Assembly (NCBI RefSeq): GCF_014489075.1
Contig: NZ_JACTGR010000002.1
Span: 744,001 to 808,000, forward strand
Source: Sphingomonas sp. JC676
GTDB taxonomy: Bacteria > Pseudomonadota > Alphaproteobacteria > Sphingomonadales > Sphingomonadaceae
DNA: 64,000 nt
Reading direction: 5' to 3'
Part shown: piece by piece, positions 18,564-26,801 of the stretch
Layout: every line of letters starts with the position of its first letter
Numbering within the stretch: position 1 is the first letter of the stretch
Made by a program: the position numbers and the translations under genes
Notes under the pieces: generated by a model
The model's database searches: none
Seen by the model: only the letters and a program-made list of their open reading frames with translations
What the model was told of the DNA's origin: nothing

Positions 18564-19906
18564 CGCGTGGTGCCCACCAAACGCACTCCCAAGCTCCAGC
18601 GCACCGCCGCCATCGAAGCGAGACGAAGAAACACGAACGGCATCGTAGTTGCAATCGCAGCGCCCAGTGCGCCGTAGGGCGGGATCAGCGTCAGCGCCAG
18701 CACTGCCGCAAGTAGCGCCGCAATCAAGGTGAGGACCAGCATCAGCTTCTCGCGGTGGGCCATCACCAACAGCCCACCACTGGCCGCCATCACCAGGCTG
18801 ATCACCTGACCAAACACGAGCACCTGCATCGCCACCGCGCCCGCTTTGAATCCGCTCCCGAACAGCCCCATAATCCAGTGCGGCGCCACCAGTACAACAA
18901 GCACCACCGGAGCCGAAGCAAGCAACAGTGCGCCGACGGTGATCCGAAGAATCCTTCCGATTCGCGCGAGGTCGCCTTGCTGGAAGCTGGCCGCGAAGAC
19001 CGGATGCAGGATCGTTTCCGATGTTGCTGCAAGCAGCTTGAGCGACGAGGCGATTTGATAGCCGATTCGAAAAATGCCCGCTTCGGCCGGACCATGAGTT
19101 GCCGCCAATACGATCGTGGCGAACCAGTCAATGAAAAGATTGCTCGCATTCGCCACCAAGATGAAGAATCCAGGCTTCAGCAGCGGCCGGTCGAGCGGCT
19201 CGGCGGGGGCCCAGTTGCGCGTCGCCCTGGCAAGCCGGATCGCGCCGAACAGATCGCCGACCGACCAGCCCACCAGATACAGGATCGCGGGAAGCAGCGG
19301 GTCGTGCGCAAGGCCGAGTAACAGCGCCGCACCAAGGAATATGCTGCCGACGGTCGAGCCGATCGGCCCCTCGATCAGCTGGGATGACCCCACCTGACCC
19401 AGCCCCCGCAGCGCGTTGGAAACTAGCCGGCTATAGACCATCCCCGGAATGACCAGCGCCAAAACCACAAGCTCCGGTGCAAGCTCCGCGCTGCCCAGCA
19501 GATCGGTCGCGATCCGGTCTCGAAAAAGGATGAGGCCCGCCGTAAGTGCCAGGCCGGCGCTGAGCGAGATCCGCAGCGCGTGGCGAATCGCGGTGCGCGC
19601 CATTCCCGATTGCCCGGCGCTGAGCAACACCGCAACGGTGCGCACCAGGATGAAGTCGAGGCCCATCAGGGCCAGCGTCACCGCCATGAACGAAGTGGTG
19701 AGCGCTGTTCCGAAGGCACCGACCCCGGCGGGGCCGTAAGCGCGCGCGATCAACCAAGTGAAGAGGAAGCTGGTGACCGAACCGATGCCCTTGACGCCGA
19801 AGCCGAGCACCATCTGACCGCGCAACCCATCGAGACTAAACCATCTGCGCGTCACGATTTCCGGTTGTCCCCAAGGCTCATGCTCCGCGAGCCTTATGCG
19901 ACTCAC
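18560..19906 (-). CDS. gelS: Polysaccharide flippase GelS/SpsS-like (Wzx family)
   Basis: This 448-residue protein has 12-14 hydrophobic segments and no soluble domain, as in the MATE/Wzx-type polysaccharide flippases. The segment GVKGIGSVTSFLFTWLIARAY-like start of the hydrophobic part and the repeated paired helices fit the polysaccharide biosynthesis protein family. It would move the lipid-linked repeat unit across the inner membrane. It is followed by gelG with a 4-base overlap and is preceded, 73 bases away on the same strand, by the gelR-like gene. Confidence 0.8.
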   Translation of the reverse strand: MSRIRLAEHEPWGQPEIVTRRWFSLDGLRGQMVLGFGVKGIGSVTSFLFTWLIARAYGPAGVGAFGTALTTSFMAVTLALMGLDFILVRTVAVLLSAGQSGMARTAIRHALRISLSAGLALTAGLILFRDRIATDLLGSAELAPELVVLALVIPGMVYSRLVSNALRGLGQVGSSQLIEGPIGSTVGSIFLGAALLLGLAHDPLLPAILYLVGWSVGDLFGAIRLARATRNWAPAEPLDRPLLKPGFFILVANASNLFIDWFATIVLAATHGPAEAGIFRIGYQIASSLKLLAATSETILHPVFAASFQQGDLARIGRILRITVGALLLASAPVVLVVLVAPHWIMGLFGSGFKAGAVAMQVLVFGQVISLVMAASGGLLVMAHREKLMLVLTLIAALLAAVLALTLIPPYGALGAAIATTMPFVFLRLASMAAVRWSLGVRLVGTTR

Positions 19907-19979
19907 ATCCTACCAGCAAGCAAAGGAAATGGCGTGGGATCGCAAAGTCCCGCGCCATCTCACTTGGCCGACAGACAAA

Positions 19980-22016
19980 TCAGGCGTGAAGCAAATCGAA
20001 GCCGCATGCCTTGGTCACGCGCAGCGTCGTAAGCGACAGCGGCGCCGCCGAAAGATTGGCGCTCGTCGATGTCGAGATGGCCGCGGCCATGGTGGGAACC
20101 GTAGAGATCGACGGGATCGAAGCGACGATGCCCCCCATCGCAACATTCCCGGTTGAAGCCGGCGCCGTAAACACATCGGCGGCCAGAACCGGAACCTCGA
20201 CCATCGCGGCGACTTTGGCCTGCGCCCCGTTGCTGACGATCTGCCCCACCATTCCCGCAAATGCCGGAAGGAGCGACAGGACGCCAAAGCCCGATGCGGT
20301 ATTGAGCGACACGATTTGCGCCGCGTTCAACGCCTGATCGCGCATTTCGATGTTGCCAATCTTGCCACTGAAAGCAGCGCCGAACGGACTTCCCACATAC
20401 AGTCCCCAGCTCTCCAGAGCCTTACTCGGTCCGCCGATCGCGCCGGTACCCCGGGCCACGCTGTCGACATAGATCACCGCGCGGCCGGTGGCGCTGTCAT
20501 AAGTGAGGCCGATCTTGTGCGACGCGGTGTCCACAAGCCTCGCCCCCTGCGTAACGATGCTGTAGGAAGTGCCGGCGTCATTCTTGATCGCGAAGTTCAA
20601 TTCGCCACTCGACGTCAGGCTGACCGACCAGCTCTGATGGACACCGAGAATCTGCCCAACCGGCGCCGTCATCGAATCCCGCATCAGGTTGAACGAAAGG
20701 GTGAAGGCCGGAAGCGCAAAGAGCTGCACCGAGTTCGCACGTGAAAGTTCGAAGCCCTTGCCCGTCTGCACATGATAATAGCCGTTGCTGACATTGCTCA
20801 TGTCGATCGCGGCGGTGGTGATAACCGAAGCGAAGCGCGACTTATCGGCCAAGCCAGTCGAGTTAAACTCGAGATCGAGCAGCAGGTTCCTGGTTGGCGA
20901 CGGCTTGGCGTTGGCGTTCTCGCTCGCCACCAGGGCCGCTGCCGCGCTTCCGGCGGGAGGATGGTAACCCAAGTCGCCGACGATCATGCCGGAAAGCTTG
21001 GCAGCGCCCGCGGCGTTCAGATTCTCGAACTTGCGAAGCAGCACCGAATCCTGCGACAGCCAACTGTTCGCGCCGACGACGATATTGCTCGTGTTGGTGT
21101 TTGCGACCAGGCGGTCGCCGACATTGCCGACGACGGTGGCGCCGTCCACGCGCTCGAGCCGGATCCATGCGGGGATCGCGTCATCGGTACGTGATACGAC
21201 GGTGTTCTGCTGGATATTGATGTTCTTGCCGCCGGTAACGCTGATGCCATTATACTGGCCATTCACGTAGATCAGGTTGTTGGTGATATCGACGTTCTGA
21301 TACGGCAGCGTACCGACCTCGTCGTTCAGGAAGATGCCCTGGATCGCCTCTCCCGATCCCTGCATGATGATGTTGTTCTTAATGACGATGTTGCTCGAAG
21401 CGGTGGTCGTCCCGTTGGTCAGGAACTGGATCGCATCAGGATGCTCGCCGTTGACCGGATGCATGTTAGTGAAGAAATTGCCGTCGATGACGACGTTCGT
21501 AACCGCGGCAAAATTGATGCCATCGCGACGATTATCCGAGAAGGTGTTGTCCTTCACCACCATGCCGGTAACGTTGGACACCTCGAGAGCGAGACTGGTG
21601 TGATCGAACGACGAATTCGTGAGCGTGACGTTCGAGCTGTCGCGCACGAAAAGGCCCCAGCCGATCGACTTGGACGCATCGCCGGAGCCGCCCGTGATCG
21701 TGACATGGTCGAATACGATGTTCGAGGATTTGTTGACGTTGTGAAGCTGCGTATATTCGGCCTCGGGCGGTGAGATCTGCCGTCCGAGGGTCAGGCCCTG
21801 GAAGGTGACATTGCTCGCGCTGTTCAGCGCGACTCGCTGCACGGTGGCAGGATTTTTGACGTCCACGGAGGTGATCGTGATATTCGACGCGAAATTGCGA
21901 TTGGTGAGCGTGACGTTCGAATACGTTCCCGCAGCCAGCTTGATCGTTTCGCCTCCCTTGGCGCCGTTGAGCGCAGCATCCAATTCGGTCTGATTCTTGA
22001 CGATGATATCTGGCAT
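19980..22016 (-). CDS. gelR: GelR/SpsR-like beta-helix protein with LamG-like domain
   Basis: The likely start is ATG 22016 (MPDIIVKNQTELDAAL), preceded by AAAAGGTG at proper spacing; an upstream start at 22112 adds 32 residues without a binding site. The 678-residue product has a right-handed beta-helix (about residues 1-360) with many NVT/NIV turns, like chondroitinase B-type lyases, then a concanavalin-like/LamG domain (about 395-580), then an alanine/valine-rich tail. GelR/SpsR in sphingan clusters is described as a sphingan lyase or lyase-like protein. There is no Sec or Tat signal at the N-terminus, and a type I exporter (AtrD/AtrB) is encoded nearby, so type I secretion is the likely route. 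Catalytic residues cannot be assigned by eye. Confidence 0.72.
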   Translation of the reverse strand: MPDIIVKNQTELDAALNGAKGGETIKLAAGTYSNVTLTNRNFASNITITSVDVKNPATVQRVALNSASNVTFQGLTLGRQISPPEAEYTQLHNVNKSSNIVFDHVTITGGSGDASKSIGWGLFVRDSSNVTLTNSSFDHTSLALEVSNVTGMVVKDNTFSDNRRDGINFAAVTNVVIDGNFFTNMHPVNGEHPDAIQFLTNGTTTASSNIVIKNNIIMQGSGEAIQGIFLNDEVGTLPYQNVDITNNLIYVNGQYNGISVTGGKNINIQQNTVVSRTDDAIPAWIRLERVDGATVVGNVGDRLVANTNTSNIVVGANSWLSQDSVLLRKFENLNAAGAAKLSGMIVGDLGYHPPAGSAAAALVASENANAKPSPTRNLLLDLEFNSTGLADKSRFASVITTAAIDMSNVSNGYYHVQTGKGFELSRANSVQLFALPAFTLSFNLMRDSMTAPVGQILGVHQSWSVSLTSSGELNFAIKNDAGTSYSIVTQGARLVDTASHKIGLTYDSATGRAVIYVDSVARGTGAIGGPSKALESWGLYVGSPFGAAFSGKIGNIEMRDQALNAAQIVSLNTASGFGVLSLLPAFAGMVGQIVSNGAQAKVAAMVEVPVLAADVFTAPASTGNVAMGGIVASIPSISTVPTMAAAISTSTSANLSAAPLSLTTLRVTKACGFDLLHA

Positions 22017-22232
22017 GTAAGCACCTTTTACAGCGACTGGGCGACCCGAGTCGATTTCATAACGCCCGGCAGTGTTTACGGCCGGGTCGGTGAAACATCC
22101 TTCTAAAGACACGGTTAATTATCTTCGGCCAAAGACCTAGGTGTTTGTCAGTATCGGGGTTTTCCGGCGCCCTCTAGGAACTGGGTCTAACTGTTGGAAC
22201 TATTTAGCCGATGAACAAAAGTTGGAGTTTGC

Positions 22233-23195
22233 ATGTCGGATTTGAATGGCAACAAAACGCCCCTAGTAAGTATACTGATAGTAGCTTTTCGGTCGTCGGA
22301 TTTCATCGCCGAATGTTTGCTCGGCGTGCGCCGCTCGGCGGCCAATACGCCCCATGAAATCCTGCTGATCGACAATGGCGACGACGGCACTGAAGCACTG
22401 GTCCGGGCGCAGTTCCCCGAAGTGCGGATCGTTCCAAGCGAAGGCAATATTGGCTTCGGCGCTGGCAACAACCGGCTTGCGGCACAAGCGCGGGCGCCGC
22501 GCCTATTGCTGATCAACCCCGATGCGCTACCGCACGGCGCGGCGATCGACGATCTCGTTGAATTCGCGCGAGCCCATCCTGAGGCGGCGGCTTGGGGCGG
22601 TCGCTCGCTTTCCCCCGACGGAACGCTCGATGCCGCCAATTTCCTGGTGTTGCCGCGCATGTGGGATTTCTTGAAAGCGCCGCTCGGATCGCTGCGAAGT
22701 CTCGCCAGCGGCGGTTTGCCGGCCGGTGCCACCGCGCCCGGCTATGTCGATGTCTTGTCGGGCGGCTTCATGATGGTCCGGGCCGATATATGGCGGGAAC
22801 TCGGCGGATTCGACGAGAGCTTCTTCCTCTATTCGGAAGAAATAGATCTCTTCAAGAGAATGAAAGACCTGGGTCATCGCGCGATCGTGACCCCGCACGT
22901 CGCGGTGGTGCACGATGCTGGTGGGGGCGAGGCCCTTTCGCCGACGCGGTTCATCTACCGTACCGCGGGCCAGATGCACTATGCCCGCAAGCATTTCGGC
23001 GGTCCGGGCGCGTTCGCCACCGCATGTGCGCTATGGCTGGTCGCCGCCAGATATGTGGCGGGTGCCGCCATCGCGGCGCCGCTGATGCCAAGCCGTGGCG
23101 AGCGGCTGCGCGCGGTGGGCAGGGGCTGGCGGGGCGTCCTGCTCAATCCGACAAAATGGTGGGGAGGATATAGGGGGCGCCGCCAAGCCGGCTGA
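22233..23195 (+). CDS. gelQ: GT2 glycosyltransferase GelQ-like (rhamnosyltransferase type)
   Basis: This 320-residue protein has a GT-A fold start (VSILIVAFRSSDFIAECL, residues 12-29), the acidic DNGDDG and NPDA motifs and the late signature GGFDESFFLYSEEIDL (about residues 190-205) found in WbbL-like rhamnosyltransferases. In gellan biosynthesis GelQ is assigned as the transferase that adds the last backbone sugar, L-rhamnose, to the lipid-linked unit at the cytoplasmic face. It stands divergently from gelR, with both promoters in the 216-base gap, and convergent to gelI. Size and order match the sphingan locus. Confidence 0.8.
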   Translation: MSDLNGNKTPLVSILIVAFRSSDFIAECLLGVRRSAANTPHEILLIDNGDDGTEALVRAQFPEVRIVPSEGNIGFGAGNNRLAAQARAPRLLLINPDALPHGAAIDDLVEFARAHPEAAAWGGRSLSPDGTLDAANFLVLPRMWDFLKAPLGSLRSLASGGLPAGATAPGYVDVLSGGFMMVRADIWRELGGFDESFFLYSEEIDLFKRMKDLGHRAIVTPHVAVVHDAGGGEALSPTRFIYRTAGQMHYARKHFGGPGAFATACALWLVAARYVAGAAIAAPLMPSRGERLRAVGRGWRGVLLNPTKWWGGYRGRRQAG

Positions 23196-23209
23196 GCGCC
23201 CCTGATCGA

Positions 23210-24130
23210 TCACTTCGCCGGCGGCACCTCTGCTCCGGGCGAAGGCATCGCGCCCGGAGGCATCGTGCCGGGCGTCGGCGCGCCCTTCGGCGCCGGCGGC
23301 GGCGCGTAGCCGGCCTGGTACTTCACGCTGTCCTTGGCCTTCTTGACGATATCGGCGAACTGCGAATCCGCCGCTTGGGCGAAGCGCTGTGCCTTCAGTG
23401 CGTTGATCGCGGCGTTGCGCGCATCGGTGCCGGCCAGCGGCACGATCGTCGTCTCGGTGATAACGTTCGCGGTCACGCCCTGCTGCGACGGCAGGATGAA
23501 CATCTCACCGGGGGGCAGCGTCCCCATCTTCTTGACCGCGTCAGGCGGGAGCTGGAGCGAATCGATCTTGCTGGGGCCACGACGGAACTGGGTGCCGTCG
23601 GCGGTCAACTTGGCGGCCAGCTGATCGAGCGTCTTGAGCGGCGCGATCTCCTTGAACTTCGCCATATTGGTCGGCGCCGGGAATATGATCTGCTCGACCG
23701 TGAAGACCTTGCGCTGCGCGAAGAATTCGGGATGCGCGGCCTGATAGGTCGCGATCTCGCTGTCATTGGGCTGGGCGATCTTGGAAGCGATCTGGTCGCG
23801 CAGCATGGTCGCCAGGATCAGCTCGCTCGCGCGGCGCTGCTGCAGCAGGAAGGCGGGGTTCTTGTCGAGACTGCGATCGCGCGCGATCTTGGCGAGGATC
23901 TTGCGTTCGATGACGCGCTGGAGCGCCATCTGCTCGAGCACCTTGCGGTCGACACCGGCGGGCGCAGGCGCTGCCTGCATCTCGGCGTTAAGTTCGAAAA
24001 CGGTGATCTCTTCGCCATCGACAGTGGCGACGACCTGCCCCTTGTCGGGCGCCGCACCCGACTGCCCATGGCACGCGGAGACGCTCATCAGCGCCACGGC
24101 CGCGACCGAGACCATGAAAATCCTCTTCAT
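23210..24130 (-). CDS. gelI: GelI-like EpsD-type peptidyl-prolyl isomerase lipoprotein
   Basis: ATG 24130 is preceded by GGGGGAG at 8 bases. Residues 1-20 form a lipoprotein signal with lipobox VSAC, so the mature protein should be anchored to a membrane facing the periplasm. The body has the SurA/PrsA-like helical N-domain (VATVDGEEITVFELNAEM), a QRVIERKIL segment and a parvulin-like region (KVFTVEQIIF onward), as in EpsD-family isomerases of exopolysaccharide systems. The last 40 residues are proline-, glycine- and alanine-rich. It probably folds or stabilises an outer-membrane or periplasmic export component. The name follows the position between gelQ and gelK. Confidence 0.75.
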   Translation of the reverse strand: MKRIFMVSVAAVALMSVSACHGQSGAAPDKGQVVATVDGEEITVFELNAEMQAAPAPAGVDRKVLEQMALQRVIERKILAKIARDRSLDKNPAFLLQQRRASELILATMLRDQIASKIAQPNDSEIATYQAAHPEFFAQRKVFTVEQIIFPAPTNMAKFKEIAPLKTLDQLAAKLTADGTQFRRGPSKIDSLQLPPDAVKKMGTLPPGEMFILPSQQGVTANVITETTIVPLAGTDARNAAINALKAQRFAQAADSQFADIVKKAKDSVKYQAGYAPPPAPKGAPTPGTMPPGAMPSPGAEVPPAK

Positions 24131-24253
24131 TTGCATCTCCCCCGCGATCCGCTCCATTGCGGACCAGCCAAAGTTTCACTTGAACCTATTCGGGCTGCCG
24201 GGCATCCGCAATAGCGGATCGGCGCCCCGCGCTCCCTCGCGGGGACGAATTCG

Positions 24254-25321
24254 ATGCTGTCTAGGGGGCGAGAATTGAGCCGAGTGTCGGACGAAATCAC
24301 AACGCCGGGCGTGCGGCTCAAAATGTGTCTGGCCGCTTCGGGCGGTGGTCATCTGCGGCAAATCCTCGATCTTGAAGCCATCTGGAAGCAGCACGATTAT
24401 TTCTTCGTCACCGAGGATACCGCACTCGGCCGCAGCTTCGCCGAGAAGTACGAAGTCCATCTCGTCGATCACTATGCGCTGGGCCAGGCCAGGCTCGGCC
24501 ATCCGTTCAAGATGCTCGGCCACGCGTTTCGCAATTTCTTCCAGTCGATCGGCATCGTTTTGAGGAAACGGCCCGATATCGTCATCACCACCGGCGCGGG
24601 CGCGGTGTTCTTCGTTGCGTTGTTCGCCAGGTTTCTCGGCGCCAAGGTCGTCCAGATCGAATCCTTCGCGCGCTTCGACTTTCCTTCGGCCTTCGGCAAG
24701 ATGATGGCGCCCTTCGCCACCATCAAAATCGTCCAGTCGCCCGCGCTGAAGGAGCATTGGCCCGATGCCGAACTGTTCGATCCCTTTCGCCTGCTCGACG
24801 GCGAACGGCCCGCGAAGAGGGCGCTGACCTTCGCCACCGTGGGCGCCACCCTGCCCTTCCCCCGACTGGTCGCCGCGGTGCTCGATCTCAAGCGCGCCGG
24901 CGAGCTCGAAGGCGATCTGATCCTGCAATATGGCGACCAGAAGGTCACGGCGCCCGACCTTCCCGATGTCGAACTCCACGCCAGTCTGAGCTTCGACCGA
25001 GTCCAGGAGATCCTGCGCGACGCGGACCTGGTGATCTGCCACGGCGGAACGGGTTCGCTGGTCACGGCATTGCGCGCCGGATGCAGGGTGATCGCATTTC
25101 CCCGCCGCCACGATCTTGGCGAACATTATGACGATCACCAGGAGGAGATTGCGCAGACCTTTGCCGACCGGGGCCTGCTGCACATCGTCCGGAACGAGAG
25201 CTGCCTGGGTGAAGCGATCGCCGCGGCGAAGGCTATTGAACCGGTGATGGCGACAACCGACCACACGGCGTTGATCGCCCATCTTTCTGCGCTGATTGAA
25301 AAATGGAGGGCCGCGGCTTGA
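24254..25321 (+). CDS. gelK: Glucuronosyltransferase GelK/SpsK
   Basis: This 355-residue protein adds glucuronic acid to the lipid-linked glucose, the second step of sphingan repeat assembly. From residue 22 on it matches what I know of GelK/SpsK nearly word for word: CLAASGGGHLRQILDLE, YFFVTEDTALGRS, ALTFATVGATLPFPRLV, VICHGGTGSLVTALRAG and AFPRRHDLGEHYDDHQEE. These are GT28-like (MurG/Alg13-Alg14) folds, with HGGTGS as the UDP-sugar binding loop. The first 15-20 residues are variable; ATG 24254 and GTG 24284 are both possible starts. It overlaps the next gene at its end. Confidence 0.92.
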   Translation: MLSRGRELSRVSDEITTPGVRLKMCLAASGGGHLRQILDLEAIWKQHDYFFVTEDTALGRSFAEKYEVHLVDHYALGQARLGHPFKMLGHAFRNFFQSIGIVLRKRPDIVITTGAGAVFFVALFARFLGAKVVQIESFARFDFPSAFGKMMAPFATIKIVQSPALKEHWPDAELFDPFRLLDGERPAKRALTFATVGATLPFPRLVAAVLDLKRAGELEGDLILQYGDQKVTAPDLPDVELHASLSFDRVQEILRDADLVICHGGTGSLVTALRAGCRVIAFPRRHDLGEHYDDHQEEIAQTFADRGLLHIVRNESCLGEAIAAAKAIEPVMATTDHTALIAHLSALIEKWRAAA

Positions 25322-25938
25322 GCATGATCGGAACCGCCATCGAGCGCGCCAGGATGCTCCTGTGGCGCCGGAAGCAATCGACTAGCACCTCGCTGCGCGA
25401 GTATTTCCGCACGCGCTACGACATCGATGTCGGCATGCACAGCTATGGTTGCTTCGATCGCTGGCGGATGCCTGGGCCGCTCAAGGTGGGGCGCTATTGC
25501 TCGGTCGCTGGCACCGCCCGCATCGTCCCCGCCAACCATCCGCATTCGGCGCTCACGACGCACCCGATCCTGTACGAGAGGAAGTTCGGCGTAGTCGATC
25601 GCGATTTGATCCATGCCGAACCGCTCGTGATCGAGGACGATGTCTGGATCGGCCAAAACGCGATCCTGCTGCCGGGCTGCAAGCATATCGGGCGCGGTGC
25701 GATCGTCGGGGCCGGCGCTGTCGTCTCGCGCAATGTCGGCGCGTACCAAGTCGTCGCTGGCGTGCCGGCGCGCAAGATCAAGGACCGCTTCCGGCCCGAG
25801 ATCGCCGAAGCGATCGAGGCGAGCCGCTGGTGGGAGCGCGATGTGCCCGAGCTCGCGCGCCTCTATGCCCAGAATCCCTCCGCCTTCACCGATCCCGCGC
25901 CGCGCCAGCTCGAGGCATTGTTCGGGTCGACGCGATGA
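25318..25938 (+). CDS. Hexapeptide-repeat O-acetyltransferase (CatB/WcaF-like)
   Basis: About 206 residues. The middle has the left-handed beta-helix pattern of hexapeptide acetyltransferases: GRYCSVAGTARIVPANHPH, VIEDDVWIGQNAILLPG and GRGAIVGAGAVVSRNV, with the active-site His of the HPH loop. These soluble enzymes use acetyl-CoA to acetylate a sugar in the cytoplasm. TTG 25318 overlaps the gelK stop and has GGAGGG upstream; ATG 25324 and ATG 25303 are alternatives. It overlaps gelL by ATGA. Its placement between gelK and gelL is not described for gellan, and the coupling suggests it works on the Glc-GlcA lipid intermediate or a nucleotide sugar. Confidence 0.78.
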   Translation: MSMIGTAIERARMLLWRRKQSTSTSLREYFRTRYDIDVGMHSYGCFDRWRMPGPLKVGRYCSVAGTARIVPANHPHSALTTHPILYERKFGVVDRDLIHAEPLVIEDDVWIGQNAILLPGCKHIGRGAIVGAGAVVSRNVGAYQVVAGVPARKIKDRFRPEIAEAIEASRWWERDVPELARLYAQNPSAFTDPAPRQLEALFGSTR

Positions 25939-26801
25939 CTGGGCCGCGGATCAGCGTCGTCGTTCCGCACTACAACGACCCTATCGGGCTCGGCCGTTGT
26001 CTCAATTCGCTTGAAGCGCAGACGATCGGCCGCGACGCGTTCGAGATCGTCGTCGGCGACAATGATTCCCCCTGCGGGCTAGAGGCGGTCGAGCGCGCAG
26101 TGGCCGGCCGTGGCCGGATTGTGACGATCCCCGAAAAGGGCGCCGGCCCCGCGCGCAATGGCGCCGCCGCCGCGGCAAGCGGCGAGATATTGGCCTTTAT
26201 CGACAGCGATTGCGTCGCCGAGCCCGGCTGGCTCGAAGCCGGCGCCGCTGCGGTTGCCACAGGCCGCTTCATCGGCGGACGGATGTTCGTGCTCCGCCCC
26301 CAGGGCGCGATCAACGGCGCGCAAGCACTGGAGATGGTGCTCGCCTTTGATAACCAATCCTATGTCCGCGACAAGCACTTCACCGTGACGGCGAACCTGT
26401 TCGTGATGGCCGAGGATTTCGCCCGCGTCGGCCCGTTCCGCACCGGCGTTTCCGAGGATCTGGAATGGTGCCACCGCGCGATCGCGAAGGGGCTGGAGAT
26501 CGCCTATGCGCCCTATGCCGCTGTCGGGCATCCGCCACGCGACGACTGGGCGGCGCTCAAGGGCAAGGCCCGCCGTATCGAGCGGGAGCTGTATTTGTTC
26601 GCGCTCGAGCGGCCGGGCGGGCGCGCGAAATGGTTCGTCCGCTCGCTGCTGCTGCCGGGCATGATCGCCGTCGAAGCGCCGAAGCTGCTACGCGCGCCGC
26701 AGATCGCCGGCGCGCGGGTGGTCGCATTGGTAACGCTGGTGAAGATCAGACTTTGGCGCAGCGCAGCCGGGCTGCGCCAAAGCTTAGGATTTGACCTCTG
26801 A
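25935..26801 (+). CDS. gelL: GT2 glycosyltransferase GelL/SpsL-like
   Basis: The 288-residue product has the GT-A start ISVVVPHYNDPIGLGRCL (residues 6-23), the FIDSDC metal-binding motif (about residues 89-94) and VSEDLEWCHRA (about 172-182) with the putative catalytic base. In gellan assembly GelL is assigned as the third glycosyltransferase (glucose). ATG 25935 overlaps the stop of the acetyltransferase as ATGA; a longer reading from 25449 lies in another frame of that gene and is rejected. Its end overlaps the convergent gelJ by 18 bases. Length equals that of known GelL. Confidence 0.82.
   Translation: MTGPRISVVVPHYNDPIGLGRCLNSLEAQTIGRDAFEIVVGDNDSPCGLEAVERAVAGRGRIVTIPEKGAGPARNGAAAAASGEILAFIDSDCVAEPGWLEAGAAAVATGRFIGGRMFVLRPQGAINGAQALEMVLAFDNQSYVRDKHFTVTANLFVMAEDFARVGPFRTGVSEDLEWCHRAIAKGLEIAYAPYAAVGHPPRDDWAALKGKARRIERELYLFALERPGGRAKWFVRSLLLPGMIAVEAPKLLRAPQIAGARVVALVTLVKIRLWRSAAGLRQSLGFDL

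Noticed and set aside
25449..25934. Long N-terminal extension of the gelL frame
   Set aside because: It lies in a second frame of the acetyltransferase gene. The GT2 domain begins right after ATG 25935, which overlaps the acetyltransferase stop.
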